DNA of 64,000 nt from JABDIY01 sp963751955 (GCA_963751955.1 CAVVWM010000003.1:248001-312000), one strand, 5' to 3'. Shown: positions 30,550 through 38,858, counted from the stretch's first letter. The notes: generated by a model not told the origin, from the letters alone. Numbers and translations: made by a program.

Positions 30550-31707
30550 ATGTCGAAACGCCTCTCCCCTACAGAACTCGCTGCCGCTGCTGTAATGGCC
30601 GATCTCACGGTCGGTATTGTCGTGATTGCCAAGCTGACACCGTTTGCGTATTTGACCACCGTGCTCGGTGGGATTCCTTTCGCAGTGCTCGCACTCCGTC
30701 AGCGCCGACAGGTCGTTACGGTCGCATTCTGGATCGCAGTGGTCCTCACCTTCCTGCTCGCTGGGTTCTCATCGGCAACCCAGGTTCTGGTGATGGCTGT
30801 CTTTGGAGCAGTCTCGGGCCGGGCCTACAAGGCCGGATGGTCCAAGGCAAGGACAGCACTTACTGCGGTCATGGTTGGATGGACTGTGGTTTCAGCGCTC
30901 AGTGTCGGTGTGCTCGCCCTCTTTCCTGGCTTTCGGCGACTGAATCTCGACGTGGCGGCAACACAGTGGGAAGGCTCATCTCGTGTGTTGACCCGCATCG
31001 GGCTCGGGCCGGTTGCCCGCTTCTTGGATCCTGTCGTTGCATGGTCGATCGAGAATTGGTTCATTGCGCTACCGGCTGCTCAGCTGTTCTTCTCGATCGT
31101 CGTTGTCCTGTTGATAGGAAGAATCGGGAAACCGACCGTGGAACGGGTTGATCGGGCGGTTCGAACAGGGTCTGGTCCCCGTGTGCCGGATCATCTCATC
31201 GAAGCGGTCGTACAAGCCACCGGGCTCACGATCCTCACCGGACCCAACGGAGCCGGCAAGTCGACGCTACTTCGAGCTGTGAGCCACTCGAGGCCGGAGC
31301 TGCTCGGCTCCACCGGCGGAGTGGCATGGATCGGCCAACGACCCGACAGCCAGATCGTTGGCGCCCGGGTGCGGGATGATCTCGTGTGGGGGCTCGAGCC
31401 AATTCCCGGTGACGCAGCGATCGCTGCAACGCTGGCATCGGTCGGGCTTGACGGTTTCGAACTTCGTGAAACCGACACGCTGTCCGGCGGTGAACAGCAG
31501 CGCCTGGCTGTTGCTGCTGCCTTGATGAGGTCGCCGCGGCTGCTGCTGTCCGACGAGACCACGGCGATGCTGGATCCGACCGGTCGTGCCGCCCTGCGGG
31601 CCACTCTTGAATTGGTCGCAGAGCAGGGCACTGCTGTTGTACATGCGACTCATCTTGAAGACGAGTTCAAACTCGGAACGCGTCGAATCGAAGTCGGCGG
31701 CCGATGA
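30550..31707 (+). CDS. ECF transporter: membrane (S-component-like) domain fused to ATPase (A1)
   Basis: The protein has 385 residues from the ATG at 30550. Residues 1 to about 190 contain about six hydrophobic segments ('AAVMADLTVGIVVIAKLTPF', 'TVAFWIAVVLTFLLAGF', 'VLVMAVFGAVSGRAYKAGW', 'WFIALPAAQLFFSIVVVLLI'), consistent with a substrate-capturing S component. From about 215 it is an ABC ATPase: Walker A 'GPNGAGKSTLLRA', Q-loop 'WIGQRPDSQ', signature 'LSGGEQQRLA', Walker B 'RLLLSDETTAML' and switch His in 'VVHATHLEDE'. The next two genes encode a second ATPase and an EcfT, so the operon codes a complete ECF vitamin/cofactor transporter. The substrate is unknown. S-to-A fusion is unusual to my knowledge. 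Confidence 0.75.
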   Translation: MSKRLSPTELAAAAVMADLTVGIVVIAKLTPFAYLTTVLGGIPFAVLALRQRRQVVTVAFWIAVVLTFLLAGFSSATQVLVMAVFGAVSGRAYKAGWSKARTALTAVMVGWTVVSALSVGVLALFPGFRRLNLDVAATQWEGSSRVLTRIGLGPVARFLDPVVAWSIENWFIALPAAQLFFSIVVVLLIGRIGKPTVERVDRAVRTGSGPRVPDHLIEAVVQATGLTILTGPNGAGKSTLLRAVSHSRPELLGSTGGVAWIGQRPDSQIVGARVRDDLVWGLEPIPGDAAIAATLASVGLDGFELRETDTLSGGEQQRLAVAAALMRSPRLLLSDETTAMLDPTGRAALRATLELVAEQGTAVVHATHLEDEFKLGTRRIEVGGR

Positions 31708-31717
31708 GGGCATCCCA

Positions 31718-32368
31718 ATGGCTCAACTAGATTTGCAGAACGTCTCGGTCGTCCACGCTGCGGGGACCCCATGGGAAAGGCCTGCGCTCAACGGGGTCAA
31801 TCTGGCTGCCCGGGCTGGTGACAGGATTCTGATCGTCGGTGAAAACGGATCCGGCAAGAGCACACTGATGTCCCTCCTTGCTGGCCTCATTGTGCCGACC
31901 GCCGGCTCTTGCTTGCTCGATGGCCGACCGATCACAGAGCAGCCCGATCGGATCGGTCTACTCCTGCAGAACACCCGGCTTCAGCTGAGTCGTCCGACGG
32001 TGGACGAGGAACTCGATGACATGGCCAAAGACCGCAGCGCAATCTCCGTAGTCGTTCGACGACTGGGACTCGGTTCGCTCCTCCAGCGTCGGATCGATGA
32101 ACTGTCAGGTGGTCAGCAGCGCCGCGTCGGCCTCGCAGGTGCGATCTTGCGCAACGCCGACGTGATTCTTCTTGATGAACCACTTGCAGGGCTTGATCGA
32201 GGGTCGGCCCTCGGGCTTGTCGACTCGCTCGAGGCGGTGCGATCTGACTCCATAATAGTTGTGGTCACTCACGACCTCGATGCCACGTCGACCATCTTGA
32301 ATCATGGCAGCTCAGGTCGGATCCTCCGAATACACGGTGGGCGGGTCGACGAATTGGAGCGGCTGTGA
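31718..32368 (+). CDS. ECF transporter ATP-binding protein (A2)
   Basis: This is a 216-residue ABC ATPase. The ATG at 31718 has GAGGG eight bases upstream; the frame is open further back but overlaps the previous gene. Walker A is 'VGENGSGKSTLMSLL', the Q-loop 'GLLLQNTRLQLSRPTVDEEL', signature 'ELSGGQQRRVGLAGAIL', Walker B 'VILLDEPLAGLDRG' and switch 'VVVTHDLDATS'. It pairs with the ATPase half of the preceding fusion protein to power the EcfT. It lies 10 bp after the fusion gene, and its TGA overlaps the EcfT GTG start (GTGA). Confidence 0.88.
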   Translation: MAQLDLQNVSVVHAAGTPWERPALNGVNLAARAGDRILIVGENGSGKSTLMSLLAGLIVPTAGSCLLDGRPITEQPDRIGLLLQNTRLQLSRPTVDEELDDMAKDRSAISVVVRRLGLGSLLQRRIDELSGGQQRRVGLAGAILRNADVILLDEPLAGLDRGSALGLVDSLEAVRSDSIIVVVTHDLDATSTILNHGSSGRILRIHGGRVDELERL

Positions 32369-33120
32369 GAAACCGGCTCAACCTGCTCAGGTTCGTGGAC
32401 TCTGATTCGTCGATCCACCGACTCAATCCTCGTGCAAAGGTGGCGGCGCTGGTGGCGCTGATGGGAGCCTTTTCCTTTGACGCCTCGTGGCTAGCTGTGG
32501 GGTCGATTTGGCTGCTCCTCCTGGCTGGCGCCCGTCTTGCTCAGCTTCCTCGGGGCGTGATACCTCGACCCCCCAGGATCCTCCTGATCACAATGGTCGC
32601 CACGTGCGGCCTCGGATGGATTGCGGGCGGTGATCCGTACGGATTGGGCGGAGTGATCCTCCAGTTGCGGCTGTTCGGCTTCACCCTCGGCCTCTTGGGG
32701 CTGTCCTTGCTCCTCGGCTGGACGACCCCAACCGCCGATCTGCCGGTGGCGGCATCGTGGCTGCTGACCCCGCTGCGCAAGCTGGGAGTTCCCGTGGACG
32801 ACATTGCGGCCGGTTTGGCGCTCGCAGTTCGTGCCCTCCCGCTGGTTGCCGAGGAATTCTCAACCGTGATCAAGATGAATCGGTTCAGGACCAGGCAACA
32901 CAAAGATGTTGTAGTTCGTGGAATGGACCTGGCGGCCACTGCCACAGTGGCGACCGTGCGGCGTGGGATCGAAATGGGCGAGGCTGTCGAAGCCCGAGGT
33001 GGAGTGCCGACGGCTGCTCAAATCGCTGCGACACCCAGCTGCCCCAACCGATGGGGGGCGAGCGAAGCGCTACTGGCGTCCGTCGTTGCTTGGGCAATCG
33101 CTGTTGTTTTCCTCACCTAA
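32365..33120 (+). CDS. ECF transporter transmembrane component EcfT
   Basis: The 251-residue membrane protein has a GTG start overlapping the upstream TGA. The N-terminus 'DSDSSIHRLNPRAKVAALVA' is the EcfT/CbiQ signature ('sp.hrldPRtKll'). Four to five hydrophobic segments follow, and the C-terminal cytosolic coupling region has 'RARTRQ'-like 'MNRFRTRQHKDVV' and 'EMGEAVEARGGVPT', matching the conserved ARG motifs that contact the two ATPases. It transmits ATP hydrolysis to the S component, here probably the N-terminal half of the first gene of the operon. The stop overlaps the convergent LLM oxidoreductase stop (CTAA). Confidence 0.85.
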   Translation: MRNRLNLLRFVDSDSSIHRLNPRAKVAALVALMGAFSFDASWLAVGSIWLLLLAGARLAQLPRGVIPRPPRILLITMVATCGLGWIAGGDPYGLGGVILQLRLFGFTLGLLGLSLLLGWTTPTADLPVAASWLLTPLRKLGVPVDDIAAGLALAVRALPLVAEEFSTVIKMNRFRTRQHKDVVVRGMDLAATATVATVRRGIEMGEAVEARGGVPTAAQIAATPSCPNRWGASEALLASVVAWAIAVVFLT

Positions 33121-33965
33121 GCCAGCTGCGGTAGGACCTCGGTTGCCACCAACTCCAATTGTGACTGTGGATCGCCATACGGCACCAGAATGATGCTGTC
33201 GACTTCGGTTTCAAGCAGCTCGCCGAGAAGATCCGCCACATGATCGGGTGACTCTCCAACCGCCTCCCAACCCCGAATCATCTCCTCCGATGGCGGTTGG
33301 GGACGTTCGTGGGAAGGACCGCAGAAAAAGCCAACGAACAGTGTGAGCCGGTGAGGATCAGTTCGGCCTACTTCGGCTCGGCCGGCAGCGATGATCTCTA
33401 CGGCCCGATCGACATGATCAGGGCCGTGCCCCTCGGGAATGATCGTGCCCTCGGCAACCCGTCCGCTGAGTGCAAGGGTCTTTGGCCCGACCGCACCGAT
33501 GGATACCTCCGGGACCGGATTCGGAGGGAACTCCAGCTCCCAGCCTGAGATCTTTCGGTAGCGACCCTCGAGCTGGGGATCTCGACCGGCGAGCAGGGCG
33601 CGAGTTGCAACCGTGGTCTCTTCGAGAAGGGTGAGGGGCGAATCGACCCTTTCTCCGATATCGGCCATCCAGCTCTGGACACCGTGGCCAATCCCGCACC
33701 GCAAGCGGCCCGGATGGATTCGGGCCAGGGTCGCCCATTCCATCGCGAGCGCCATGGGATTGCGAAACGGACCTGGCGCGATGCCATGGCCGACAACACA
33801 GTCGTCTGTGTGGCGCAACACTTCGGACAGTTGGCTGATTCCACCTGCAAACGGGAGATCTTCCACAATCCACAACTCGCTGTAGACCGGTGCAAGAGAG
33901 GCTGCGTGGATACCGACGTGTTCGGGCGGGACATCTCTCCTGATCATTGCCCCAACTTCGGCCAT
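33117..33965 (-). CDS. LLM-class (F420/flavin-dependent) oxidoreductase
   Basis: This 282-residue luciferase-like TIM-barrel protein has 'WATLARIHPGRLRCGIGHGV', 'LTLLEETTVATRALLAG', 'VSIGAVGPKTLALSGRVAEG' and 'GESPDHVADLLGELLETEV', in the order found in actinobacterial F420-dependent LLM enzymes such as glucose-6-phosphate dehydrogenase- and Mer-like paralogues. The nonprolyl bulge region 'IGAVGPK' suggests F420 rather than FMN, but this is not decisive. The substrate is unknown. It is convergent with the ECF operon and lies 19 bp after the carboxyltransferase gene on the same strand, so those two may be cotranscribed. Confidence 0.75.
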   Translation of the reverse strand: MAEVGAMIRRDVPPEHVGIHAASLAPVYSELWIVEDLPFAGGISQLSEVLRHTDDCVVGHGIAPGPFRNPMALAMEWATLARIHPGRLRCGIGHGVQSWMADIGERVDSPLTLLEETTVATRALLAGRDPQLEGRYRKISGWELEFPPNPVPEVSIGAVGPKTLALSGRVAEGTIIPEGHGPDHVDRAVEIIAAGRAEVGRTDPHRLTLFVGFFCGPSHERPQPPSEEMIRGWEAVGESPDHVADLLGELLETEVDSIILVPYGDPQSQLELVATEVLPQLA

Positions 33966-33984
33966 AATTTCAACCTAACGCCGC

Positions 33985-35733
33985 TCAGAAGAGCAGCCGC
34001 AGCCAGTTCGAGGTTTCCGCCGGGTCGATAACGTCGTCGATTTCGAAGTGGTCCGCCATACTCAGCCCTTTTCCGATCTCATACATCCTGGCCACCATTT
34101 CTTCGTATCTCGCCTCTCGCTCGATGTCATTGTCGATCGCCGCAAGCTCGTCCCGATAGCCGAGCTTCACGAATCCCTCGAGACCCATGCCACCGAATTC
34201 ACTCGTCGGCCAAGCGACGGTGGCGATCGGTTGTTTGAATCCCCCTCCCGCCATGGCCTGTGCACCCAACCCGTAGCCCTTGCGCGTGACAACGGTGAGG
34301 AATGGCACGGTCAACGCCGCTCCGTCGATGAACAATCGGCCGGCGGCGTCGACGAGCCCTGTGCGTTCCACATCGGGGCCGACCATGAAGCCGGGCGTGT
34401 CGCAGAAGAAGGCGACCGGAAGTTGGAGTTTCTCCGCCAGCCTGAGCATTCGCGCCACCGACCGGGCCGTGTCGGTGTCGATTGCTCCCCCCAGATGGGA
34501 GGGATCATTTGCAACGACAACGAGCGGTCGACCCTCGAACCGAGCGAACGCAGTGATCGCGCTCCTCCCGAATCCAGGTCGAACCTCGATTACTGAGTCG
34601 ATGTCGAAGGCGACCTCGACGACCTGTCGCATGTCATAGATTTCTCTCCGATTGTCGGGCACCAGGGTCCGCAGACGTTCTGGTCCCTGGCGATCCTTCA
34701 GATCACTGGGTCGCCCTGTCATAACCCCCACGAGACGACGAACCGCAACTATCGCCTCATCGTCGTCGGCTACCACGATGTCGATGACTCCGTTGGTCGA
34801 TTGATCCGAGGTTGGCCCGATATCGGTCGGGTCGACGATTCCCAGACCACCCCCTTCGATCATTGCGGGACCGGCCATGCCGACAAACGAATTCGTCGTC
34901 GCGATCCGAACATCGCACATACCAAACAGCGCAGCATTACCTGCGAAGCAATAGCCGGTATTGATTCCTATGACCGGAACCGACAGCGCCAACTTGGCGA
35001 GAAGCGCGAAAGCGAGGCAGTCCAATCCAGCAACCGTCACTCCATCGCTCTCACCGGGACGACCGCCACCACCTTCGACGAACACGATCACGGGAAGGCC
35101 CATACGCTCAGCCAGTTCAAAGATGCGATCCTTCTTGCGGTGGTTTTGGTGTCCCTGAGTGCCGGCCAGAACCATGTAGTCATAGGTCAGCACGACACAT
35201 CGAACCCCTGAGACCTCGGCAATGCCGCCAACCAAGCCATCGCCCGGTGTCTTGGAGATCAGTTCGTCCTTTCCGCGGCGTGATCGTTGGGCAGCAAGCA
35301 CCAACGGCCCGTACTCAACGAAGGTTTCACTGTCGGTAAGCGCCGCAATGTACTCCCTCGCGGTTTTTCTGCCCGCCGCGTGGCGTTTGGCCACCGCAGC
35401 TTGGCGATTCTCGTCGAGGCCATACGCCCGCCGTTCCAGTACTTCGTGAAGAACAACCGATGCCGAACTTCGCACCTCGTCAACTGGCATCGTGGCGACC
35501 GATTCCGATCTCTGGACCCTGACCAGGACCTGGCCGGCGTCCACCTGCGAGCCTGCTGTCACCTCGCTCGCAAGGACCACGCAATCGAAGGGTGTCACGA
35601 TCGGATGCTCCATCTTCATCGACTCGACAACCACGACCGGCTGACCTTGTCGTAGGTTGTCACCGACTGCGGATGACCGAACAACGGTTCCGATCAACGG
35701 AGAGGTGAGTTCAGCAACGCCGGGATCATCCAC
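33985..35733 (-). CDS. Biotin-carrier domain fused to acyl-CoA carboxyltransferase
   Basis: The protein has 582 residues with a GTG start. Residues 6-75 form a biotinyl domain with 'VESMKMEHPI' (biotin Lys40) and 'SQVDAGQVLVRV'. From about 95 on it is a carboxyltransferase of the PCC-beta/AccD type: 'GRKTAREYIAALTDSETFVE', 'VLTYDYMVLAGTQGHQNHRK', 'IVFVEGGGGRPGE', 'GMAGPAMIEGGG', and the C-terminal 'FCDTPGFMVGPDVE' with 'TVVTRKGYGLGAQAM'. It would transfer carboxyl from its own biotin to an acyl-CoA. A biotin carboxylase subunit must come from elsewhere. The carrier is normally on the carboxylase subunit, so this N-terminal placement is unusual. The acceptor is not determinable. Confidence 0.8.
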   Translation of the reverse strand: MDDPGVAELTSPLIGTVVRSSAVGDNLRQGQPVVVVESMKMEHPIVTPFDCVVLASEVTAGSQVDAGQVLVRVQRSESVATMPVDEVRSSASVVLHEVLERRAYGLDENRQAAVAKRHAAGRKTAREYIAALTDSETFVEYGPLVLAAQRSRRGKDELISKTPGDGLVGGIAEVSGVRCVVLTYDYMVLAGTQGHQNHRKKDRIFELAERMGLPVIVFVEGGGGRPGESDGVTVAGLDCLAFALLAKLALSVPVIGINTGYCFAGNAALFGMCDVRIATTNSFVGMAGPAMIEGGGLGIVDPTDIGPTSDQSTNGVIDIVVADDDEAIVAVRRLVGVMTGRPSDLKDRQGPERLRTLVPDNRREIYDMRQVVEVAFDIDSVIEVRPGFGRSAITAFARFEGRPLVVVANDPSHLGGAIDTDTARSVARMLRLAEKLQLPVAFFCDTPGFMVGPDVERTGLVDAAGRLFIDGAALTVPFLTVVTRKGYGLGAQAMAGGGFKQPIATVAWPTSEFGGMGLEGFVKLGYRDELAAIDNDIEREARYEEMVARMYEIGKGLSMADHFEIDDVIDPAETSNWLRLLF

Positions 35734-35818
35734 ATCCCATGTTCATCGCCAGCCGAACGCGACGCAAGATACGCCCTGTGAACGAGCCCGCGCCTACCGC
35801 TGAAGACGAAGGGCAAAT

Positions 35819-36070
35819 CTAGCGACGGCGACGGAGTCGCACAGCCGGAACGTCATGGCCCTGGTTGCGGAGCCAGACCATGTAGTAGGTGCCGACGGCG
35901 ACCGTGCAGCTGAATCGGACCAGCATGATGATCGCCATTCCGTCTCGGGCGGCAATCGCAGTCCACCACGATCCGATCGCCACAGAGACGGCCAGGCCAA
36001 CCAACGCAACCACCGAGGCGCTGGTGGCCGGCACGGACCGAGTCCTACGTCTACTGCCTCCCCACATCAC
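35819..36070 (-). CDS. Small two-TM membrane protein of unknown function
   Basis: This 83-residue protein has a GTG start at 36070 with an in-frame ATG next to it. It has a basic N-terminus ('GGSRRRTRSVPA'), two hydrophobic segments ('SASVVALVGLAVSVAIGSWW' and 'MAIIMLVRFSCTVAVGTYYM') and a basic tail ending in five Arg. The pattern looks like a real small membrane protein rather than a shadow frame, because no gene overlaps it on the other strand. It lies between the biotinyl-carboxyltransferase and HAD genes. I cannot name a family. Confidence 0.5.
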   Translation of the reverse strand: MMWGGSRRRTRSVPATSASVVALVGLAVSVAIGSWWTAIAARDGMAIIMLVRFSCTVAVGTYYMVWLRNQGHDVPAVRLRRRR

Positions 36071-36159
36071 GAAACCCGAGAGTATTTGACCCCCAAGAGC
36101 GCTCCTAGAGGCAATGTCCCCGCCGTCATAGGGCGATTCTTCCTGTCAGCCCGCCTACG

Positions 36160-36801
36160 GTGCCAGTGATGTCCCCCGCGTCCTATCCCAGAGCGGTCCT
36201 TTTCGACCTGGGTGGAGTGATCGTCGAACTCGGACCGCTCTCCGACATCGTTGGGGCCGACACCTATGCCGAGGATGAATTCTGGTCTCGATGGCTGCGC
36301 AGTGCCGCAGTTCGTGACTTTGAAGGAGGTCGTTGCGATCCCGACCAGTTCGGGGATCGGCTGGCGGCAGAATTCGGGCTGTCGCTCAGCGGATCAGAGC
36401 TCGTCGACCGATTCCGAAGCTGGCCCAAGGGACTGTTCGCGGGGGCGCAACAGCTCATCATCGAGTTGGGCGAACTCCCCGAGCTCGTGGTGGCCGCACT
36501 GAGCAATTCAAACCCTGTGCACTGGTACGAACAGCAAGATGCAGCGTTGATCCGCTCACTATTCGAGGTGCGATTCCTCAGCTATGAGATGAAGTTGGTC
36601 AAACCCGACCGGGCGATCTTTGACGGCGTAGCTGTGGCGCTGGGCCTGGAACCCGAAGACATCCTTTTCTTCGATGACAATCGAATCAACGTGGACGCCG
36701 CAACTGCCGCGGGCTGGAACGCTGTGATTGCCAAAGGCCCTTCAGAGTGTCGTCGCCACCTGGCTCTGCTCGGAATCGTGAGGCCCGACCCACAGGCATA
36801 G
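36160..36801 (+). CDS. HAD-superfamily hydrolase
   Basis: The protein has 213 residues, with a GTG start at 36160 or ATG at 36169. Motif I is 'AVLFDLGGVIVELG', in which the second catalytic Asp of DxD is Gly, as in many HAD-IA proteins of the YihX type. Motif II is 'VVAALSNSNPVH', motif III 'KLVKPDRAIFDGVA' and motif IV 'ILFFDDNRINVDAATAAGW'. YihX-like members act on small phosphates, but with DxG, phosphatase activity is uncertain. The gene is 9 bp from the following metallo-hydrolase gene, so the two are likely cotranscribed. Confidence 0.8.
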   Translation: MPVMSPASYPRAVLFDLGGVIVELGPLSDIVGADTYAEDEFWSRWLRSAAVRDFEGGRCDPDQFGDRLAAEFGLSLSGSELVDRFRSWPKGLFAGAQQLIIELGELPELVVAALSNSNPVHWYEQQDAALIRSLFEVRFLSYEMKLVKPDRAIFDGVAVALGLEPEDILFFDDNRINVDAATAAGWNAVIAKGPSECRRHLALLGIVRPDPQA

Positions 36802-36810
36802 CCTGAGGTC

Positions 36811-37422
36811 ATGTCATCGACTCTTCACCATTCCGACACTGACCTCGAGATTCACAAGCTTGTGGTCGGGCCGGTGGACAACAACGTGTTTGTGTTGCGG
36901 TGTCGTCATACAGGTGATGCTGTGCTGCTCGATGCCGCCAACGAACATGAGCGACTTCTGGATCTCTGCACAACGCTCAATGTGCGAACGGTGCTCGAGA
37001 CGCACGGTCACTGGGATCACATCGGAGCGGTGACCCAAGTTCGTGACGCTGGATATGAGGTTGGGGTAACTGCCGCGGACGCACACATGCTCCCCAGTTA
37101 TGACTACCTCCTCGAGGACGACACGGTGATCGAGATCGGCCGACTTCGACTCCGGACGATCATCACGCCAGGACACACGCCTGGGTCGATCTGTTTCAAG
37201 GTGGAGGGGAAACCACTGCTGTTCAGCGGTGACACTCTGTTTCCCGGTGGTCCTGGAGCAACAAAGTTCGAGGGCGGCAACTTCCACGACATCATCGAGA
37301 GCATCGATGGCAAACTGTTTACGCTTCAACCCGACACAATAGTGATGCCTGGCCACGGCATCGACACGACGATCGGTGACGAACGACCCAGTCTGCAAGA
37401 GTGGGTCGACCGAGGTTGGTAG
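36811..37422 (+). CDS. Metallo-beta-lactamase-fold hydrolase (glyoxalase II-like)
   Basis: This 203-residue protein has a zinc motif 'LETHGHWDHIGAVTQVRDAG', then 'IITPGHTPGSICFKVEGKPL', 'LFSGDTLFPGGPGATKFEGG' and 'IVMPGHGIDTTIGDERPSLQ', the four metal-site blocks of the YcbL/glyoxalase II branch. 'NNVFVLRCRHTGDAVLLDAA' is the typical N-terminal strand pair. It probably hydrolyses a thioester such as S-lactoylglutathione or its mycothiol equivalent; actinobacteria use mycothiol, so the substrate is open. TGAGG sits before the ATG. It follows the HAD gene by 9 bp. Confidence 0.8.
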   Translation: MSSTLHHSDTDLEIHKLVVGPVDNNVFVLRCRHTGDAVLLDAANEHERLLDLCTTLNVRTVLETHGHWDHIGAVTQVRDAGYEVGVTAADAHMLPSYDYLLEDDTVIEIGRLRLRTIITPGHTPGSICFKVEGKPLLFSGDTLFPGGPGATKFEGGNFHDIIESIDGKLFTLQPDTIVMPGHGIDTTIGDERPSLQEWVDRGW

Positions 37423-37578
37423 GACATCGCGATTCTCGCGCTGATAGACCATCCACCCGTCGAAGGGCACGACCGGTGGGTCCCGCCGGGACAGGGCCGC
37501 TGGAACCGCTGGATCAACTTCGATCCGACACCGGCAGCGGGAACTCGCTTTTGGGCGGTCAACAGGGCACGGCCCACG

Positions 37579-38793
37579 ATGCATTGTCAGTTCCTGCCTT
37601 CAGACGCATCTATGTTCGCGTCGTTCGTTTCCAATGCGGGCCGGTGGATGCAGACCATTTCGGTCGGCGTTCTTGGATGGGAGATCACGGGATCCAATGC
37701 ATTTCTAGGGCAACTGATCTTCGCTCAGTTGATCCCAATGGCCTTCCTCAGCCTCATCGGGGGCAGTCTGGCCGACACCATGAACAGTCGGATGCTGTTG
37801 GCGATCACCCAGCTATGGCAGATGTCTTTCACCCTGCTGCTTGCCTTTCTGCTGCTCGATGGGGAGATCGCGAAGAACACCCTCCTAGCCGTCGTGTTCA
37901 TCACGGGGCTTGGCCAGGGGATCTACGCTCCGGTGTTCACGTCGGTCCTTCCCACGCTGGTGGGAAAGGAAAACCTGACAGCGGCGGTTTCCCTGAATTC
38001 GGTCCAGGTGAACGGTGCCAGGATCATCGGACCCGCTATCGGTGGGTTCTTGGTTGCTCGCTTCGGCTTCGCCGAAGTGTTCTTTCTCAATGGCATCACC
38101 TACATCGCTGTCATCGGCGCCGTACTCATGACGAGCTTCCCGGACCCCTCGGTCCTGCGTCGCCCGTTGAAGGACCGCCTACTCGGTGGATTCGTGGTTG
38201 CGTCCCGGGCCCCTCAAGTGGGACGGCCGCTGCTGATCATGACTGCGTTCTCGATGTTTTGTCTGCCTTTCATCGGCCAACTGCCCGCTATCGCCGAGGA
38301 ACAGCTGACCATCGATGCCGAGTCCACGACCTATGGCTATTTCTACGCCGTCTTTGGCGTCGGTGCTCTGGTCGGTGCGCTCATGGTCGGCACGGTGCTA
38401 CTCAACCAAAGCAAGATATTGATTACGCGTTCCACGCTGGCCCTCTTCGGACTCTCACTGGCTGGACTGGCCGCGGCATCCTCGGCACCGGCCGGCTTCG
38501 TGATGATCTTCTTGGTCGCCCTCTTCTACTTCGCACTCCCAACGACGCTCAACACCTTGTGGCAACAACATGTGGATGACTCGGTGCGGGGTCGGGTCGC
38601 TGCGTTGTGGGTTCTCAGTTTCGGTGGGACGGTCCCGATCGCCAACCTGCTCGCTGGGCAGGTTGTCGAGCTGACGAGCCTGCGAACAGTCATGTTCTTC
38701 GGAGCGATCATCGCTGTGGCGATGGGCATTGCGGTGCGGCTTCCCACCGGCCCGGTCGTGGGCGAAGAACTTCTCGGCTCGAACGCAAGTTGA
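37579..38793 (+). CDS. MFS transporter (EntS/MFS_3-like), 5' end probably frameshifted
   Basis: From ATG 37579 the protein has 404 residues and about 11-12 TM segments. 'ASFVSNAGRWMQTISVGVLG', 'LSLIGGSLADTMNSRMLLAI', 'SVLPTLVGKENLTAAVSLNS', 'VNGARIIGPAIGGFLVARFG' and 'DDSVRGRVAALWVLSFGG' are typical of the MFS_3 multidrug/enterobactin exporter group. The expected first residues ('ALSVPAFRRIY') are encoded just upstream in another frame (37581-37613). Removing one base near 37611-37614 would join 'PAFRRIY' to 'FASFVSN'. Either a sequencing error or a shortened start at 37579 or 37612 is possible. Substrate unknown. The 150 bp before it contain no clear gene. Confidence 0.8.
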   Translation: MHCQFLPSDASMFASFVSNAGRWMQTISVGVLGWEITGSNAFLGQLIFAQLIPMAFLSLIGGSLADTMNSRMLLAITQLWQMSFTLLLAFLLLDGEIAKNTLLAVVFITGLGQGIYAPVFTSVLPTLVGKENLTAAVSLNSVQVNGARIIGPAIGGFLVARFGFAEVFFLNGITYIAVIGAVLMTSFPDPSVLRRPLKDRLLGGFVVASRAPQVGRPLLIMTAFSMFCLPFIGQLPAIAEEQLTIDAESTTYGYFYAVFGVGALVGALMVGTVLLNQSKILITRSTLALFGLSLAGLAAASSAPAGFVMIFLVALFYFALPTTLNTLWQQHVDDSVRGRVAALWVLSFGGTVPIANLLAGQVVELTSLRTVMFFGAIIAVAMGIAVRLPTGPVVGEELLGSNAS

Positions 38794-38807
38794 CCTGAAC
38801 ACCCACG

Positions 38808-38835
38808 AATTTCTCCTACGGTGTTAGGAGAAATT
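38808..38835. promoter_or_regulatory. Perfect inverted repeat upstream of sufC, candidate operator
   Basis: AATTTCTCCTA and TAGGAGAAATT form an 11-bp perfect inverted repeat with a 6-bp spacer (CGGTGT), centred 38 bp before the sufC ATG. It is AT-rich against a GC-rich background and has no T-tract, so it suits a dimeric repressor better than a terminator, though it also lies 14 bp downstream of the MFS stop. Suf operons in actinobacteria are controlled by Fe-S sensing repressors (SufR/IscR type), but I cannot match this sequence to a known site. Confidence 0.5.
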
Positions 38836-38846
38836 GACCCGCTCGA

Positions 38847-38852
38847 TAGGCT
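38847..38852 (+). promoter_or_regulatory. Candidate -10 element (TAGGCT) for a leaderless sufC transcript
   Basis: TAGGCT fits the actinobacterial TANNNT -10 pattern and ends 6 bp before the sufC ATG, which would place transcription at or near the start codon. No Shine-Dalgarno precedes the ATG (only CTACCTCC), consistent with leaderless initiation. The inverted repeat at 38808-38835 would cover the -35 region. Confidence 0.35.
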
Positions 38853-38858
38853 ACCTCC

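Noticed and set aside
36814..37584. 256-residue minus-strand ORF over the metallo-hydrolase gene
   Set aside because: Antisense shadow; the plus-strand gene has all zinc motifs.
38808..38835. Inverted repeat as a plain terminator for the MFS gene
   Set aside because: It is AT-rich at the outer arms, has no T-tract and sits over the presumed sufC promoter, so an operator is favoured, though termination cannot be excluded.
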